This document shows positions 54,342 through 62,795 of a stretch of DNA of 64,000 bases, piece after piece (position 1 is the stretch's first letter; each line of letters starts with the position of its first letter). The notes beneath the pieces were generated by a model. That model had not been told where the DNA came from. It was given only the letters and a program-made list of their open reading frames with translations, and searched no databases. The DNA comes from Allosaccharopolyspora coralli. Lineage in GTDB: Bacteria > Actinomycetota > Actinomycetes > Mycobacteriales > Pseudonocardiaceae. The DNA lies in the NCBI RefSeq assembly GCF_009664835.1, contig NZ_CP045929.1, forward strand, positions 4,526,001 through 4,590,000, read 5' to 3'. The translations under genes were made by a program, and so were the position numbers.

Positions 54342-55050
54342 CTAGGCGCCGTCGGCTTCACGGCGCACAGCGAATGGCCCGTGAGCACGGACGAGCAAGC
54401 CAAGATCCCGTTCGGCGCGGGCCAGTTCCACGCAGCGGTCGCTGTTCACGTCGATCTCGACGACCGAGCGCGCGCCGCACGGCGCGGGCAACGTCCAGGT
54501 CGACAGGGCCGTCCCCGACCGGCCGTCGAGCAGCGCGGCTCGATCACCTCCCGGCTCGCCGACGAGGAAACCCCCACGCACAGCGGCGGGAAGCACCGTG
54601 GCCATCGCCGTCCCGTTCCAGCGTGGACGGCCTGTGAAAAGGGGACATCGCCTTCGTCGTCCTGTGATAGTGACGCCATCCGCCGTGACCGGTCAGTGGT
54701 GGCAGTTCCACGCTCCACTTCCGAGCACCTGTCACCGCACTCAGACACGGCAGGACACTCGGGGATCGTTCGAGCGTGCAGCACCCACGTCGCTCGGCGC
54801 CAGACCACCCGGCCACGAGGTGATCGACGTGTCCCACTGAACCGAACCGTCAGCCAGATCGAGACACACCAACCTGCTCCGGCGCTCGTGCAGACGATCC
54901 GATCGTCGGCCAGCGCGACTCGGCTGACGTGCCCGGCCTGGTGGAGGTCACGTTCCCATACGATGTCGATCATCGATGGACAGAGCACCATGATTCGGCA
55001 ATCCGGGCAACGCCATTCCGAACCAGACCGTCCACACGAGACATGCTCTT
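54342..55050 (-). pseudogene. Frameshifted PQQ-like beta-propeller gene
   Basis: Read in alternating frames on the minus strand: SMIDIVWERDLHQAGHVSRVALADDRIVCTSAGAG, then VCLDLADGSVQWDTSITSWPGG, CLSAVTGARKWSVELPPL, and ATVLPAAVRGGFLVGEPGGDRAALLDGRSGTALSTW. The blade pattern (strand, turn, D-x-x-TG-xx-W) fits PQQ/beta-propeller repeats. At least three frameshifts separate the parts. The gene starts near the stop of the GT39 gene. Confidence 0.55.
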
Positions 55051-55052
55051 GC

Positions 55053-56603
55053 TCAGCCGACCGCGTTGATGCGCTGGAAGTCCGGCCATGCCCGGTTCCA
55101 GTCGACGCCCTCGGCCACCTTCGCGAGAAAGATCGGACTGCCTTGCGAGAGGTTTTGGATGTCCCGGCCGTTGTCGATCTCACCGACCTGCCGCACATCG
55201 GTGAAATACCGGTCGACCTCCGGACGGATCTTGCCTACGTGGATCACCGTCTCGGCATCCGCCGGTGGCTGCCCGAAGAACCAGTAGCCTCGCGAACCGC
55301 TGTACACGTCGGGAAGATCATGCCGATCGTCGTAGAAGTCGAGCGCCGCGGCCGTCCAGTAAGAGCTCGTGATGACGACGGTGTCCTTCTGCTGCTGTGG
55401 CGGCACACCACGATGGATCTCCGCGACGTCGCTCGCGAGCTTCGGCCAGCCGATCTCGTCCAGCCGGAAATCGAGCATGCGCTGGCTCGGTCCGCTGAGC
55501 GTCGTCACGTCCTGCAACGGCATGGCGCCGAGCGGCAAAATCGCCGAAACGGCGATCGCAGGCACGGCCACCCAACTCCACGCACGACGTGACTCCGCAG
55601 CCTCGCGGCGCCGCTGGAAACCGATCGCGCCCGCCGCCCAGAGAACGGGCAGAACCCCGGCCATGTAATACGGCCTGCCGTTGACCAGCGCGAACACCAC
55701 AATGACCCCGAGCGCGGTCCACCCGAGGAACCGGAACGGGCGCAGGTCTTGCGAGCGCACCAACCGCCACATCCCGTAAATCCCCAGCACCATCCCGAAC
55801 ACCGGCCCGAACGTGAGCAGGATGAGGGCGGCGGTCATCAACGGCCCGCCCAGGGAGCCCGAGCTCATCTCCGCGGAGACGGCGCTGCCCATCTCGATCT
55901 GCGGCCACCCGTTCGCCGCTTGCCACACCAACGTCGGAATCACCGCCACCGTCGCGATCGCCGCACCAGCCCACAGTTTCGGGCGCCGCAGCATCTCGCG
56001 CGGGCCGACGATCGCGAGCGTCACCGCGAGCAGCACCGCGAACACCACGACCTGGAACTTCACCTGCGTACTGATCGCTACGGCCACACCCGCCCACAGC
56101 AGCAGCCGGTCGTCCGCGACGCCCTCCGCATGCGTGCGAACCCAGCGGATCAGCAACCAGGTCAGGGCCGTCCACATGAGAATGTCGAACGCGATGGTGT
56201 TCAAGTTCCGGTGCAATGCCAGGAACCCGATCGCGTACGCGGTCGCGGTGTAGAGCTGCGCGCGCCGATCCGCTCCGAGTTCGCGGGCCACCAACGCCGC
56301 GACGACGACTCCGACTCCGTAGGCCAGTGCGGCAGGCGCCCGGAGCGCGGTCAACGAGCCAGGGAACAGCGTGTCCATCGCCACGGCGATCAACGGGACG
56401 AGGGGTGGCTGGTCGGCATACCCCCAATCCAGATGCCGACCAGCCGAGACGAAGTACAGCTCGTCCCCGAAATAGCCGTAACGGCCCGAGAGGACGAGCA
56501 GTAGTGCGGTTCCCGCCGCGGCGAGACACAACGTCGGCAACAACGCCAAGGCGTGTCTCGCACGCAGCACCTTCTCGGTGGATCCCCCAGTGATCGTGGT
56601 CAT
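55053..56603 (-). CDS. GT39-family glycosyltransferase, membrane protein
   Basis: 516 aa. ArnT/PMT-like: first segment LALLPTLCLAAAGTALLLVLSG, then RYGYFGDELYFVSAGRHLDWGYADQPPLVPL, with the acidic DE pair (47-48) and the DQPPL loop typical of undecaprenyl-phosphate-sugar-using transferases. About nine more helices, then a soluble C-terminal domain. Likely adds a sugar to a cell-surface molecule. Two bases after the TetR gene, so co-transcribed. Confidence 0.87.
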   Translation of the reverse strand: MTTITGGSTEKVLRARHALALLPTLCLAAAGTALLLVLSGRYGYFGDELYFVSAGRHLDWGYADQPPLVPLIAVAMDTLFPGSLTALRAPAALAYGVGVVVAALVARELGADRRAQLYTATAYAIGFLALHRNLNTIAFDILMWTALTWLLIRWVRTHAEGVADDRLLLWAGVAVAISTQVKFQVVVFAVLLAVTLAIVGPREMLRRPKLWAGAAIATVAVIPTLVWQAANGWPQIEMGSAVSAEMSSGSLGGPLMTAALILLTFGPVFGMVLGIYGMWRLVRSQDLRPFRFLGWTALGVIVVFALVNGRPYYMAGVLPVLWAAGAIGFQRRREAAESRRAWSWVAVPAIAVSAILPLGAMPLQDVTTLSGPSQRMLDFRLDEIGWPKLASDVAEIHRGVPPQQQKDTVVITSSYWTAAALDFYDDRHDLPDVYSGSRGYWFFGQPPADAETVIHVGKIRPEVDRYFTDVRQVGEIDNGRDIQNLSQGSPIFLAKVAEGVDWNRAWPDFQRINAVG

Positions 56604-56605
56604 GG

Positions 56606-57229
56606 CTATTCCCTTCTCGTCGCCTGATGAAAGTGACTGATGAGTTCACGCTTGTAGTGCTCGAGGTCGGCATTCGGGTCGTCGGTGAACGCGCGCGCGA
56701 CCAGGTCGATCGACGACCGCAGCAGGAGGGCCTTGACCACGGGGTCGAAGTCCCGGAACTCGCCGGACGCCTGGCCCTCCCGGAAGATGTCGGCGACGGA
56801 GTCGATCATCTTCCGGTGCCCCTCGTCGTCGGCGAGGAACTTGAGGTTGCCGTCGTCATCGCGGAGGTTGAGCAGCACGTCCGAGACGGCGGCGACGCCG
56901 GTGCGGTTCTCGGCGATGTAGTCGATGTTCGATTCGAGGTAGGCACGGAGCTTGCCGCGCGCGGTGGTCTCGGACTCGACCTTCGGAATCATGTACCTCG
57001 CCCCCGCGACGTAGAACTCCATGACGAGCTTGTCCATCAGCTCGTTCTTGCCCGCGAAGTGGTACGAGATCACGCCCTTGCTGATCCCGGCGCGCCTGGC
57101 GATGCGAGCCAGGGACGCGTGGCCGAATCCGACCTCGGCGATCGTCTCCATCGCGGCGCGTTTGATCTGCTCGCGCCGGGCATCCGCGATGAACGAGTGT
57201 TGACCATTCGATTCATTTTCTGACCACAC
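56606..57229 (-). CDS. TetR-family regulator
   Basis: 207 aa from GTG 57229 (TTG 57235 possible). HTH: REQIKRAAMETIAEVGFGHASLARIARRAGISKGVISYHFAGKNELMDKLV. The C-terminal domain is helical, with a TetR_C-type VAAVSDVLLNLRDDDGNLKFL region. It leads the GT39 gene and most likely regulates it. Upstream, TGGCC (57228) and GGCCA (57249) flank a possible operator. Confidence 0.87.
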   Translation of the reverse strand: MWSENESNGQHSFIADARREQIKRAAMETIAEVGFGHASLARIARRAGISKGVISYHFAGKNELMDKLVMEFYVAGARYMIPKVESETTARGKLRAYLESNIDYIAENRTGVAAVSDVLLNLRDDDGNLKFLADDEGHRKMIDSVADIFREGQASGEFRDFDPVVKALLLRSSIDLVARAFTDDPNADLEHYKRELISHFHQATRRE

Positions 57230-57397
57230 GGCCAAACTTTAGCACGATCGGCCAGGTCCGTGTCCAGAGCTGGCGCGGGCGGGGTGGGGCGGCGGCACGC
57301 ACGGGTGTATCCGTCGGGCACGCCGTCGCGGTGCTGGCCGAGCGCCCCCTCGCCGGTCACCATGGTGGGGATCGCCGGCTCAGGGAGGACCGCGCCG

Positions 57398-57718
57398 ATG
57401 GACATCGAGATCACGCACGCGCCCGACCACTCGCGCTACGAGGTGTGGGACGGCGACGCGCTCGTCGGATTCACCGAGTACAGACTCCGCGGCTCCCAGC
57501 TGTCCATGACCCACACCGAGATCAACGACGAATACGAGGGGCAGGGCGTCGCGTCGCGGCTCATCAGATTCGCACTGGACGACGCGCGGCAGCGGGAACT
57601 GGCCGTGATCCCGTACTGCCCGTTCGTCCGCGACCACATCGCCCGGCACGCTGCCGACCAGCTCGACCTCGTTCCCGCGGCACGGCGCACCGAGTTCGCC
57701 CTGCCGGAAGCCGCGTAA
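57398..57718 (+). CDS. GNAT-fold N-acetyltransferase-like small protein
   Basis: 106 aa from ATG 57398 (GGGAGGAC upstream). The Acetyltransf_CG-type sequence is short: YEVWDGDALVGFTEYRL, TEINDEYEGQGVASRLIRFALDDARQRELAVIPYCPFVRDHIARH. The Q/RxxGxG/A acetyl-CoA motif is in YEGQGVASRLI. Family YidJ-like; acceptor unknown. Confidence 0.88.
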   Translation: MDIEITHAPDHSRYEVWDGDALVGFTEYRLRGSQLSMTHTEINDEYEGQGVASRLIRFALDDARQRELAVIPYCPFVRDHIARHAADQLDLVPAARRTEFALPEAA

Positions 57719-57719
57719 G

Positions 57720-58250
57720 TCAGTCCAGGTCGCCGGGCCTGATGCGGAACACCTGCAACCGCTGCCCGTAGTACTTGTCGGTCTCGCCGACCCATTCCAT
57801 CCCGAGTCGGCGAGCGGTCGCGACGGCCCGGGTGTTGTCCGGCCGCGCCACGGCGAACAGCTCGTCGATGTCCTGGGTGAACGCCCAGCGCATGAGCATC
57901 GTGGCGGATTCCTTGGCGTACCCCTGCCCCCAGGCGTCCGGCCGCAGCTGCCAGGAGATTTCGATGTCCTCGTCGTAGGGCGGCAGCAGGCGTAGCGCCA
58001 CACCGCCGACGATCTCGTCGTCCTCGCGGCGAACCACCGCCCACCGCCCGGTCGGGGGTTGCAGGTTCGGCTGCGCCTCGACCCACGCCTCCAGCACCGA
58101 GCGCATCGCCGTGTCGTCCGGGACCTGCTGCATCTCGGGCGTGAGCCACTGCGCGACGTCCTCGGAGCCGTAGACGGCGAAGGCCGCGGGCGCGTCGGTG
58201 ACCGCCCAGTCCCGCACGAGAAGCCGGTCGCTGCGCAGCCACACGTCCAT
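57720..58250 (-). CDS. GNAT family N-acetyltransferase (RimJ-like)
   Basis: 176 aa. TDRLLLR-like RSDRLLVRDWAVTD, the acetyl-CoA motif PDAWGQGYAKESATMLMRWAF and ARPDNTRAVATARRLGMEWVG. Acetyltransferase; substrate unknown, similar to ribosomal-protein or drug acetyltransferases. Converges with the previous GNAT with one base between. Confidence 0.9.
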   Translation of the reverse strand: MDVWLRSDRLLVRDWAVTDAPAAFAVYGSEDVAQWLTPEMQQVPDDTAMRSVLEAWVEAQPNLQPPTGRWAVVRREDDEIVGGVALRLLPPYDEDIEISWQLRPDAWGQGYAKESATMLMRWAFTQDIDELFAVARPDNTRAVATARRLGMEWVGETDKYYGQRLQVFRIRPGDLD

Positions 58251-58383
58251 CCGCTCAACCTAGCGCGTGTGGCGGGCCCGCGCCGACACTCGGACGGAGG
58301 CCATGCGGTGAACGGGCTGCGCGCTTCCGTACGGATCGTGTTCTCGGCTACCTTTGCTCGGCGAGCCAAAGGGGGATGGTGTC

Positions 58384-58611
58384 GTGATACGAATCGGGCT
58401 GGGAATCATGGCGCTGGCTGTCGTCGTCTACGTCATCGGCGCTCACATGACGACCCCGCCGCCGGACGCGGTCGGTGCCAATATCGGGGCAGGGCTGGTG
58501 AGCCTCCTCGTCATGGCCCTCATGCTGCTCGGAGTCCTTGTCGCCTTGTCCGGCATCGTCCGGCATCTCGTCGTGCGCAAGAGGCGACGGCAGAGCCCGA
58601 GCCTCGGCTGA
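58384..58611 (+). CDS. Small membrane protein
   Basis: 75 aa from GTG 58384. Two hydrophobic segments: LGIMALAVVVYVIGAHM and GLVSLLVMALMLLGVLVALSGIV, ending in the basic tail VVRKRRRQS. Role unknown. Confidence 0.45.
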   Translation: MIRIGLGIMALAVVVYVIGAHMTTPPPDAVGANIGAGLVSLLVMALMLLGVLVALSGIVRHLVVRKRRRQSPSLG

Positions 58612-58719
58612 CAGCCCCACGGCGTGACGGCTCCTCTCGGGGTGACCGAACCGTTCCCGGGGCCGACGCTGCCGTACGAAGCGGGCTGATCGTCTCTGGT
58701 CCCGAGCCGGTCAACGAGG

Positions 58720-59145
58720 ATCGGAGTGCGTGTTCGACAGCGTGCGCTCGCTGCTGGAACGTGCCGACGGTGACGGCCTCGTCGGTGGGAGGCTCGACCG
58801 AGACATGGTGTCGGTGGCCGCTCCAGCGCAGCGCGACGCGCGGCGGCAGCGTCGTGGGAGTCGTCTCGACGACGACGGCTTCGGCCCGCCGCACGAGTTC
58901 GGGGTCGACCCGTCGAGCAGCCGTGTGCCGACTTCGCGCACGATGCCTGCGAGCAGCACGACGATGGCGCAAGTGATGAGCAGTCCGACGATCGGATCGG
59001 CAGGCGGGAACCAGCAGCACTCCGAGCGCACCGCGCACCACAGCCAACGAGGTGAACCCGCCGGTGCGGGCGTGTAGCCCGTCGGCGACCAGGGCCGCCG
59101 AGCCGATCCGCCGACCGAAAGCCTCCGTCGACTGTACCGTCCAGA
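58720..59145 (-). pseudogene. C-terminal fragment of a CDF (cation efflux) transporter
   Basis: In alternating frames on the minus strand: SAALVADGLHARTGGFTSLAVV, then ADPIVGLLITCAIVVLLAGIVREVGTRLLDG, then VDPELVRRAEAVV. This is TM5-TM6 and the start of the C-terminal domain of ZitB/CDF zinc exporters. Two frameshifts at least. The upstream half of the gene is missing. Confidence 0.7.
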
Positions 59146-59154
59146 CGGTATAGT
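59135..59154 (+). promoter_or_regulatory. TetR operator overlapping a -10 box
   Basis: TACCGTCCAGACGGTA (59135-59150) is a perfect inverted repeat with 7-bp arms. TATAGT at 59149-59154 fits the -10 consensus and overlaps its end. TetR binding there would block transcription of the gene itself and the exporter. Confidence 0.75.
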
Positions 59155-59161
59155 GCAGGTT

Positions 59162-59716
59162 GTGAGCGAGACGAGAGAGCGGCTGCTACGGGCGGCGGGA
59201 AACGTGATCCATCGCGATGGCGTCCGCGCACTGACCTTGGAGTCGGTGGCGCGCGCGGCGGGCGTGAGCAAAGGGGGATTGCTGTACCACTTCTCCAACA
59301 AGCGCGCGCTCATCGAGGCGATGGCGCAGGCACGAGTCGCCGAGGTCCGGGTGGCGATGGAGCACCACCACGAGCGGAACCCGGGAACCGGGCCGATGAC
59401 GAGCTACGTCACGTCGCTCGACACGGCGCCGGACACACATCTGGACACGGCCCTGTGGGCAGCCGCGATCGAGGATCCGGAAGCGGTGACGGCCTTTCGG
59501 CAGGCGTTCGCCGAGTTTCAGCGGACGGTGCGGACATCGACCGCGGACCCGACGATGGCGACGCTCGTGCGGCTCGCCTGCGACGGGCTGTGGCTGACCG
59601 AGCTGGTCGGCCTGGACGTGCTGGAACCGGACGAGCGGACCTCGGTGATGCAGCGAATGTTGGCACTGGCCGCGGAATCCGCCGACCACCCGGTCGACGA
59701 GGAGGTGCGGCGATGA
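59162..59716 (+). CDS. TetR-family regulator of a small multidrug exporter
   Basis: 184 aa from GTG 59162; the earlier GTG 59153 would lie inside the -10 box, so it is rejected. HTH: RERLLRAAGNVIHRDGVRALTLESVARAAGVSKGGLLYHFSNKRALIEAM. Its TGA overlaps the ATG of the exporter (ATGA). Likely represses both through the operator at 59135. Confidence 0.88.
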   Translation: MSETRERLLRAAGNVIHRDGVRALTLESVARAAGVSKGGLLYHFSNKRALIEAMAQARVAEVRVAMEHHHERNPGTGPMTSYVTSLDTAPDTHLDTALWAAAIEDPEAVTAFRQAFAEFQRTVRTSTADPTMATLVRLACDGLWLTELVGLDVLEPDERTSVMQRMLALAAESADHPVDEEVRR

Positions 59717-60198
59717 CCTACGGAACCCTCGCGCTCCTGCTCGGAGTCTTCCTCGGCGGTGCGGCGCCGTGGCTGGAGGCCATCGTCGTGATCCCGGGCG
59801 GCATCCTCGCGGGCGGGCCTGCGGTTCCCGTCATCGCCGCCGGGATCGTTGGCAACCTGGCGACCGTCGCCGCCGCAGCATGGTTCGGTGAGCGAATTCA
59901 GGCCTGGTGGATCAACCGGAGGTCGACGCGCGGCGGAGACGACCCGGCGAGAACCGACGACCGGAAGGCCCGGCGACGGGAGCGGGTCGAACGCATCATG
60001 CGTCGATGGGGTTTGCCCGCACTCGCCGCGCTCGGGCCGGTCGGACTCGGAACGCAGCTGTCCGCGGTCATCGCGGTCAGCCTCGGCACCACCGCACGAG
60101 CCGCGTTCGCCTGGATCGGCGCCAGCACAGTCATCTGGAGCGTGCTCGCAGGCGTTCTCGCCGCCACGGGCATGTCGATCGCCGGTGTCGGCACGTAA
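59713..60198 (+). CDS. Small multidrug export family membrane protein
   Basis: 161 aa. Sm_multidrug_ex-like: LALLLGVFLGGAAPWLEAIVVIPGGILAGGPAVPVIAAGIVGNLATVA, a cytosolic basic loop, then RRWGLPALAALGPVGLGTQLSAVIAVSLG. The GxxPWxExxxxIPxG pattern is the family signature. Overlaps the TetR gene by 4 bp. Confidence 0.82.
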   Translation: MTYGTLALLLGVFLGGAAPWLEAIVVIPGGILAGGPAVPVIAAGIVGNLATVAAAAWFGERIQAWWINRRSTRGGDDPARTDDRKARRRERVERIMRRWGLPALAALGPVGLGTQLSAVIAVSLGTTARAAFAWIGASTVIWSVLAGVLAATGMSIAGVGT

Positions 60199-60290
60199 GA
60201 GAGCAGGCCGGCACGCTGTGTAGCGAACAGGAATCCGCGGCCGGTGTCCTGGTCTGCGGTGGTGGAAACAGGAACTGCTGAGTCCACGCG

Positions 60291-60774
60291 TCACAACGGG
60301 CGCAGATGGTCGATGGCGACGCGATGCCGCTCGCTCACCCGCTGGGCGATCAACGAACGGTGGCAGGCCTCGGGATCGCGCTCGACACACAACAGCGCTG
60401 TCGGCCCGCTGCGGGGCAGCGCCGACACGATCGGCGTGAGGTCCGCGCGGTCGAGGATCTCGGCGGTGTAGCGGCGGACGTACTCGGCAGCAAGCTCACG
60501 ACGCGAGCGCTTGCCCACGCCGTGACGGTCATCGGCGGCGTACTGGAGCTGGCGCAACTCGGTGGTCGGGGCAAGTTCGGTGGTGCTCATAGGCGATCCC
60601 GGCCCGGGAGAGGGCCGCCTGCAGCCGACGCGAGTTCGCCCAGGCGTACGCGGGGCCGCGGACACCGCGGCGCTGACGCACGTCCAGCAGCAGGCGGACC
60701 TCCGCGTGGCGCAGCCGCCGCAGGAAGGACTCGCCATCGAAGCCATAGACGCCGATCGTCACCATCCTCGACAC
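60291..60774 (-). pseudogene. DUF488 protein with a frameshift
   Basis: The first part gives VTIGVYGFDGESFLRRLRHAEVRLLLDVRQRRGVRGPAYAW...AGIAYEHH in one frame. The rest is in another: ELAPTTELRQLQYAADDR...AEILDRADLTPIVSALPRSGPTALLCVERDPEACHRSLIA, the DUF488 C-terminus with CxE and CHR. Alignment to the usual YEHHRELAP needs two extra bases near 60580, so it is a deletion frameshift or a sequencing error. Confidence 0.72.
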
Positions 60775-60978
60775 CGGAAATCACCCACCTGCCTGCCGCT
60801 CGTGCCGGAGGCGACGAGGTGCCATCACGCTCGCATGTTCGGCTCATCTGCATCCAGGGAGTCCTCCCGTGAAAGTGGTTGGCCGACAAGTTGAGGAAGC
60901 CGATCGCGACCGCCGTGCTGTGGATCATCATCAAGTGGAACACGTAACCCCGAAGGGTTCGGCAGAGTTGAGGGGATC

Positions 60979-61209
60979 ATGGTCGACGCGAAGAGGCAGC
61001 GGCGAAGGCATGTATCGGCGCTCGGCTGGGCAGCCGGCGTGACGTTGCTGCTTGGCCTGCTGGATACGGCGGACCTCTCGCAGAAACCACCACACATCCA
61101 CGCCCTGTGGCTGTTGCTGATATTCGTCCTTGCAGCAGGTTTCTGGGAATTGGTGCACCTACTCACCCGCGATAAACTGCTCGCACGCAAGAACAATCCC
61201 GAGGGCTGA
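60979..61209 (+). CDS. Small membrane protein, intact paralogue of the 2.7-kb pseudogene
   Basis: 76 aa from ATG 60979. Two hydrophobic segments: GWAAGVTLLLGLLDTADL and LWLLLIFVLAAGFWELVHLL, with basic ends. Start is preceded by GAGGGG about 6 bases upstream. Role unknown. Near-parallel copy with a stop codon at 2743. Confidence 0.6.
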   Translation: MVDAKRQRRRHVSALGWAAGVTLLLGLLDTADLSQKPPHIHALWLLLIFVLAAGFWELVHLLTRDKLLARKNNPEG

Positions 61210-61239
61210 CACGCCTCGCGTGCCTCGGACCCGTTTACA

Positions 61240-61518
61240 GGGCGCCGTAGATGACCTTCGTACCTCGATGTCGTGCACCCGCAGCCAATCCTCGAACGCC
61301 GTCCGCCCGCGCGTCAGGGCACGCCGTTGTTCAGCGACCTGCGAGTTGAGCTTCGTCAGGATCCGCTCCGCGTCCTTCGGGTCCGTCGTGGACTCGCGCA
61401 GATAGAGACGCTTGCCGGTCAGGGGATCCGTACCGGCATACACCTTGACGCGGTGGGAGTTGCCGCGGCGCTCGACGGTGCCGCGGCTGCGGGAGTCCCT
61501 TCTGGGCCTCCGAGCCAT
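61240..61518 (-). pseudogene. Truncated tyrosine recombinase (integrase) N-terminus
   Basis: About 90 residues from ATG 61518: an N-terminal arm-binding domain, RRGNSHRVKVYAGTDPLTGKRLYLRESTTDPKDAERILTKLNSQV, followed by the SAM-like start TAFEDWLRVHDIE. The catalytic R-HxR-Y domain is missing, and the sequence turns into unrelated DNA near 61250. It starts 88 bp from the tRNA fragment. Confidence 0.75.
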
Positions 61519-61605
61519 GCTCTGATCGATCGTGCTCGCACCCACCATGGGTCGCATCGCCGAAGATCGGAACGCCACACGCGGGACAAAATCCCTGGTG
61601 GGAAG

Positions 61606-61651
61606 TGGTGGGGCGCCGGGGGATCGAACCCCGAACCCGCGGATCATGAGG
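61606..61651 (-). other. 3' tRNA fragment, attachment-site remnant
   Basis: Reading the minus strand: CTCATGATCCGCGGGTTCG and GGTTCGATCCCCGGCGCCCC, ending ACCA. This is the anticodon loop (CAT) to CCA part of a tRNA(Met/Ile-type); no D arm or 5' half exists upstream. Such 3' halves are the usual att site of integrative elements. The integrase stub follows immediately. Confidence 0.75.
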
Positions 61652-61855
61652 CGAAGATTGCCGTCATCTGACATTGGTTGCTAATCGTCCGCATTAACTC
61701 GAAGGATAACGAAAGCAAATGCTCGTAAGAGATGGTCGTGTATGGACACTTGCCAACGTTTTTCGGGGGTAAGCCGGGGGTGACGGCGCTCTTACTCTGC
61801 GACTGCCAAAGAGGGCGACTCTTGGCGGGTCTTCTCTCGCCAGCGGAGGGGTTTG

Positions 61856-61993
61856 CCTCCATCCCGTCGACCTGGCGTAGCCCGATCACGTCGTGAGGAG
61901 GGTGCAACCGGCGAGTGTGACCGTAGCCGATGGTGCCAGGCTTGCGCCCTCCTCACGACGTGATAGCCCTCTGGGAGGTCGTCGGGATGGAGG
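61856..61993. repeat. Inverted repeat with similar peptide-coding arms
   Basis: Arms 61856-61902 and 61947-61993, 47 bp each, 39 matches; the inner 18 bp (61885-61902/61947-61964) are identical, half ATCACGTCGTGAGGAGGG. On the minus strand the left arm reads PPHDVIGLRQVDGMEANP, and on the plus strand the right arm reads PPHDVIALWEVVGMEASP. So the repeat carries the same short coding stretch in divergent orientation. Confidence 0.8.
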
Positions 61994-62184
61994 CTTCCCC
62001 GGAACCACCCACCGACCGCATCGCCCCCGCGGTCGCCGCCATCCTGTTGGCCTGCCCGTCCGGCGAGGACACATGGTCGTTCGATGCTCGCGGCCAGTCT
62101 TCAGCGCACCCTAGAGTTTGGGACTATCGAAGGCGCCGCACGTGTCCGCGGACCCTATACTTGGTGCCGTCCGGGCGACTGTAA
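61930..62184 (+). CDS. Short open frame with the PPHDVI motif
   Basis: 84 codons. LRPPHDVIALWEVVGMEASPEPPTDRIAPAVAAILLACPSGEDTWSF looks like a real short protein or its remnant; the end reads as noise. A similar divergent frame (61907 to 61644, minus) shares the beginning only. Probably part of the integrated element; not recognised. Confidence 0.3.
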   Translation: MVPGLRPPHDVIALWEVVGMEASPEPPTDRIAPAVAAILLACPSGEDTWSFDARGQSSAHPRVWDYRRRRTCPRTLYLVPSGRL

Positions 62185-62477
62185 AAGTAAGTTCGAGTTT
62201 TCACGTACACGTTTCGGCGCTTACGTCGGTGATCGCGTTGATGTTTTCGCGCTGAGAGGCCTTCGAACAGCGCTGTCTCAAACTGGTCGCCGACCCACAT
62301 GATGCGTTCGATCCGGGGCATTGCGTAAAGTTCGGCGACCAGTTCATCTCTGCGCGGGTCCCCCCGCGGGTAGATCTTGACAATCAATCGCAGGCAGAAG
62401 CCAGGAGCAACACCGAAGACGAGCACAGCGACCAGCAGTGTTGGCCAGGCTGCGACGGACTGAATCAGTTCGTTCAC
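62124..62477 (-). CDS. Small membrane-anchored hypothetical protein
   Basis: 117 aa. One N-terminal membrane segment (AWPTLLVAVLVFGVAPGFCLRLIVKI) and a very basic C-terminus (RKHQRDHRRKRRNV). Its start overlaps the PadR stop (ATGA). Typical of short genes in actinobacterial integrative elements. Function unknown. Confidence 0.6.
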   Translation of the reverse strand: MNELIQSVAAWPTLLVAVLVFGVAPGFCLRLIVKIYPRGDPRRDELVAELYAMPRIERIMWVGDQFETALFEGLSARKHQRDHRRKRRNVYVKTRTYFYSRPDGTKYRVRGHVRRLR

Positions 62478-62785
62478 CAGGCCAACCGTCCAATCATCCC
62501 GCTGAATCGAGCATCATCACGAGCCCCCTGAAGCAGGCCACCTAGTTCGCGCCGTCCCTTGTCGGTCAGCTCGTAGTACCGCCGCGGTGGTCGCTTGCCC
62601 TGGATTGACGCCGAGTCTTCCCAGCCATCGACCAGCCAGCCATCGTCCAGCATTCGCGTCAACATCGGATACAGCACGCCCGAGCGCACCCCAGCCCGCT
62701 TCGTCAGCTCGTAGCCCCAGAACCGGTCACTTGGCGTTTCCATGAGGGCGAGTGCCACCTGAATCAGCGCGTGAGTGCTTCGCAT
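62474..62785 (-). CDS. PadR-family transcriptional regulator
   Basis: 103 aa. Winged helix: HALIQVALALMETPSDRFWGYELTKRAGVRSGVLYPMLTRMLDDGWL, then RRYYELTDKGRRELGGLL. Short PadR with no clear C-terminal helix extension. Probably regulates itself and its overlapping neighbour. Confidence 0.9.
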   Translation of the reverse strand: MRSTHALIQVALALMETPSDRFWGYELTKRAGVRSGVLYPMLTRMLDDGWLVDGWEDSASIQGKRPPRRYYELTDKGRRELGGLLQGARDDARFSGMIGRLAW

Positions 62786-62795
62786 GAGTCGTAAT

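Noticed and set aside
60868-60948. Short hydrophobic frame ending in ATAVLWIIIKWNT
   Set aside because: It has only a TTG start without ribosome site, is about 22 codons and follows a stop codon; too short to support.
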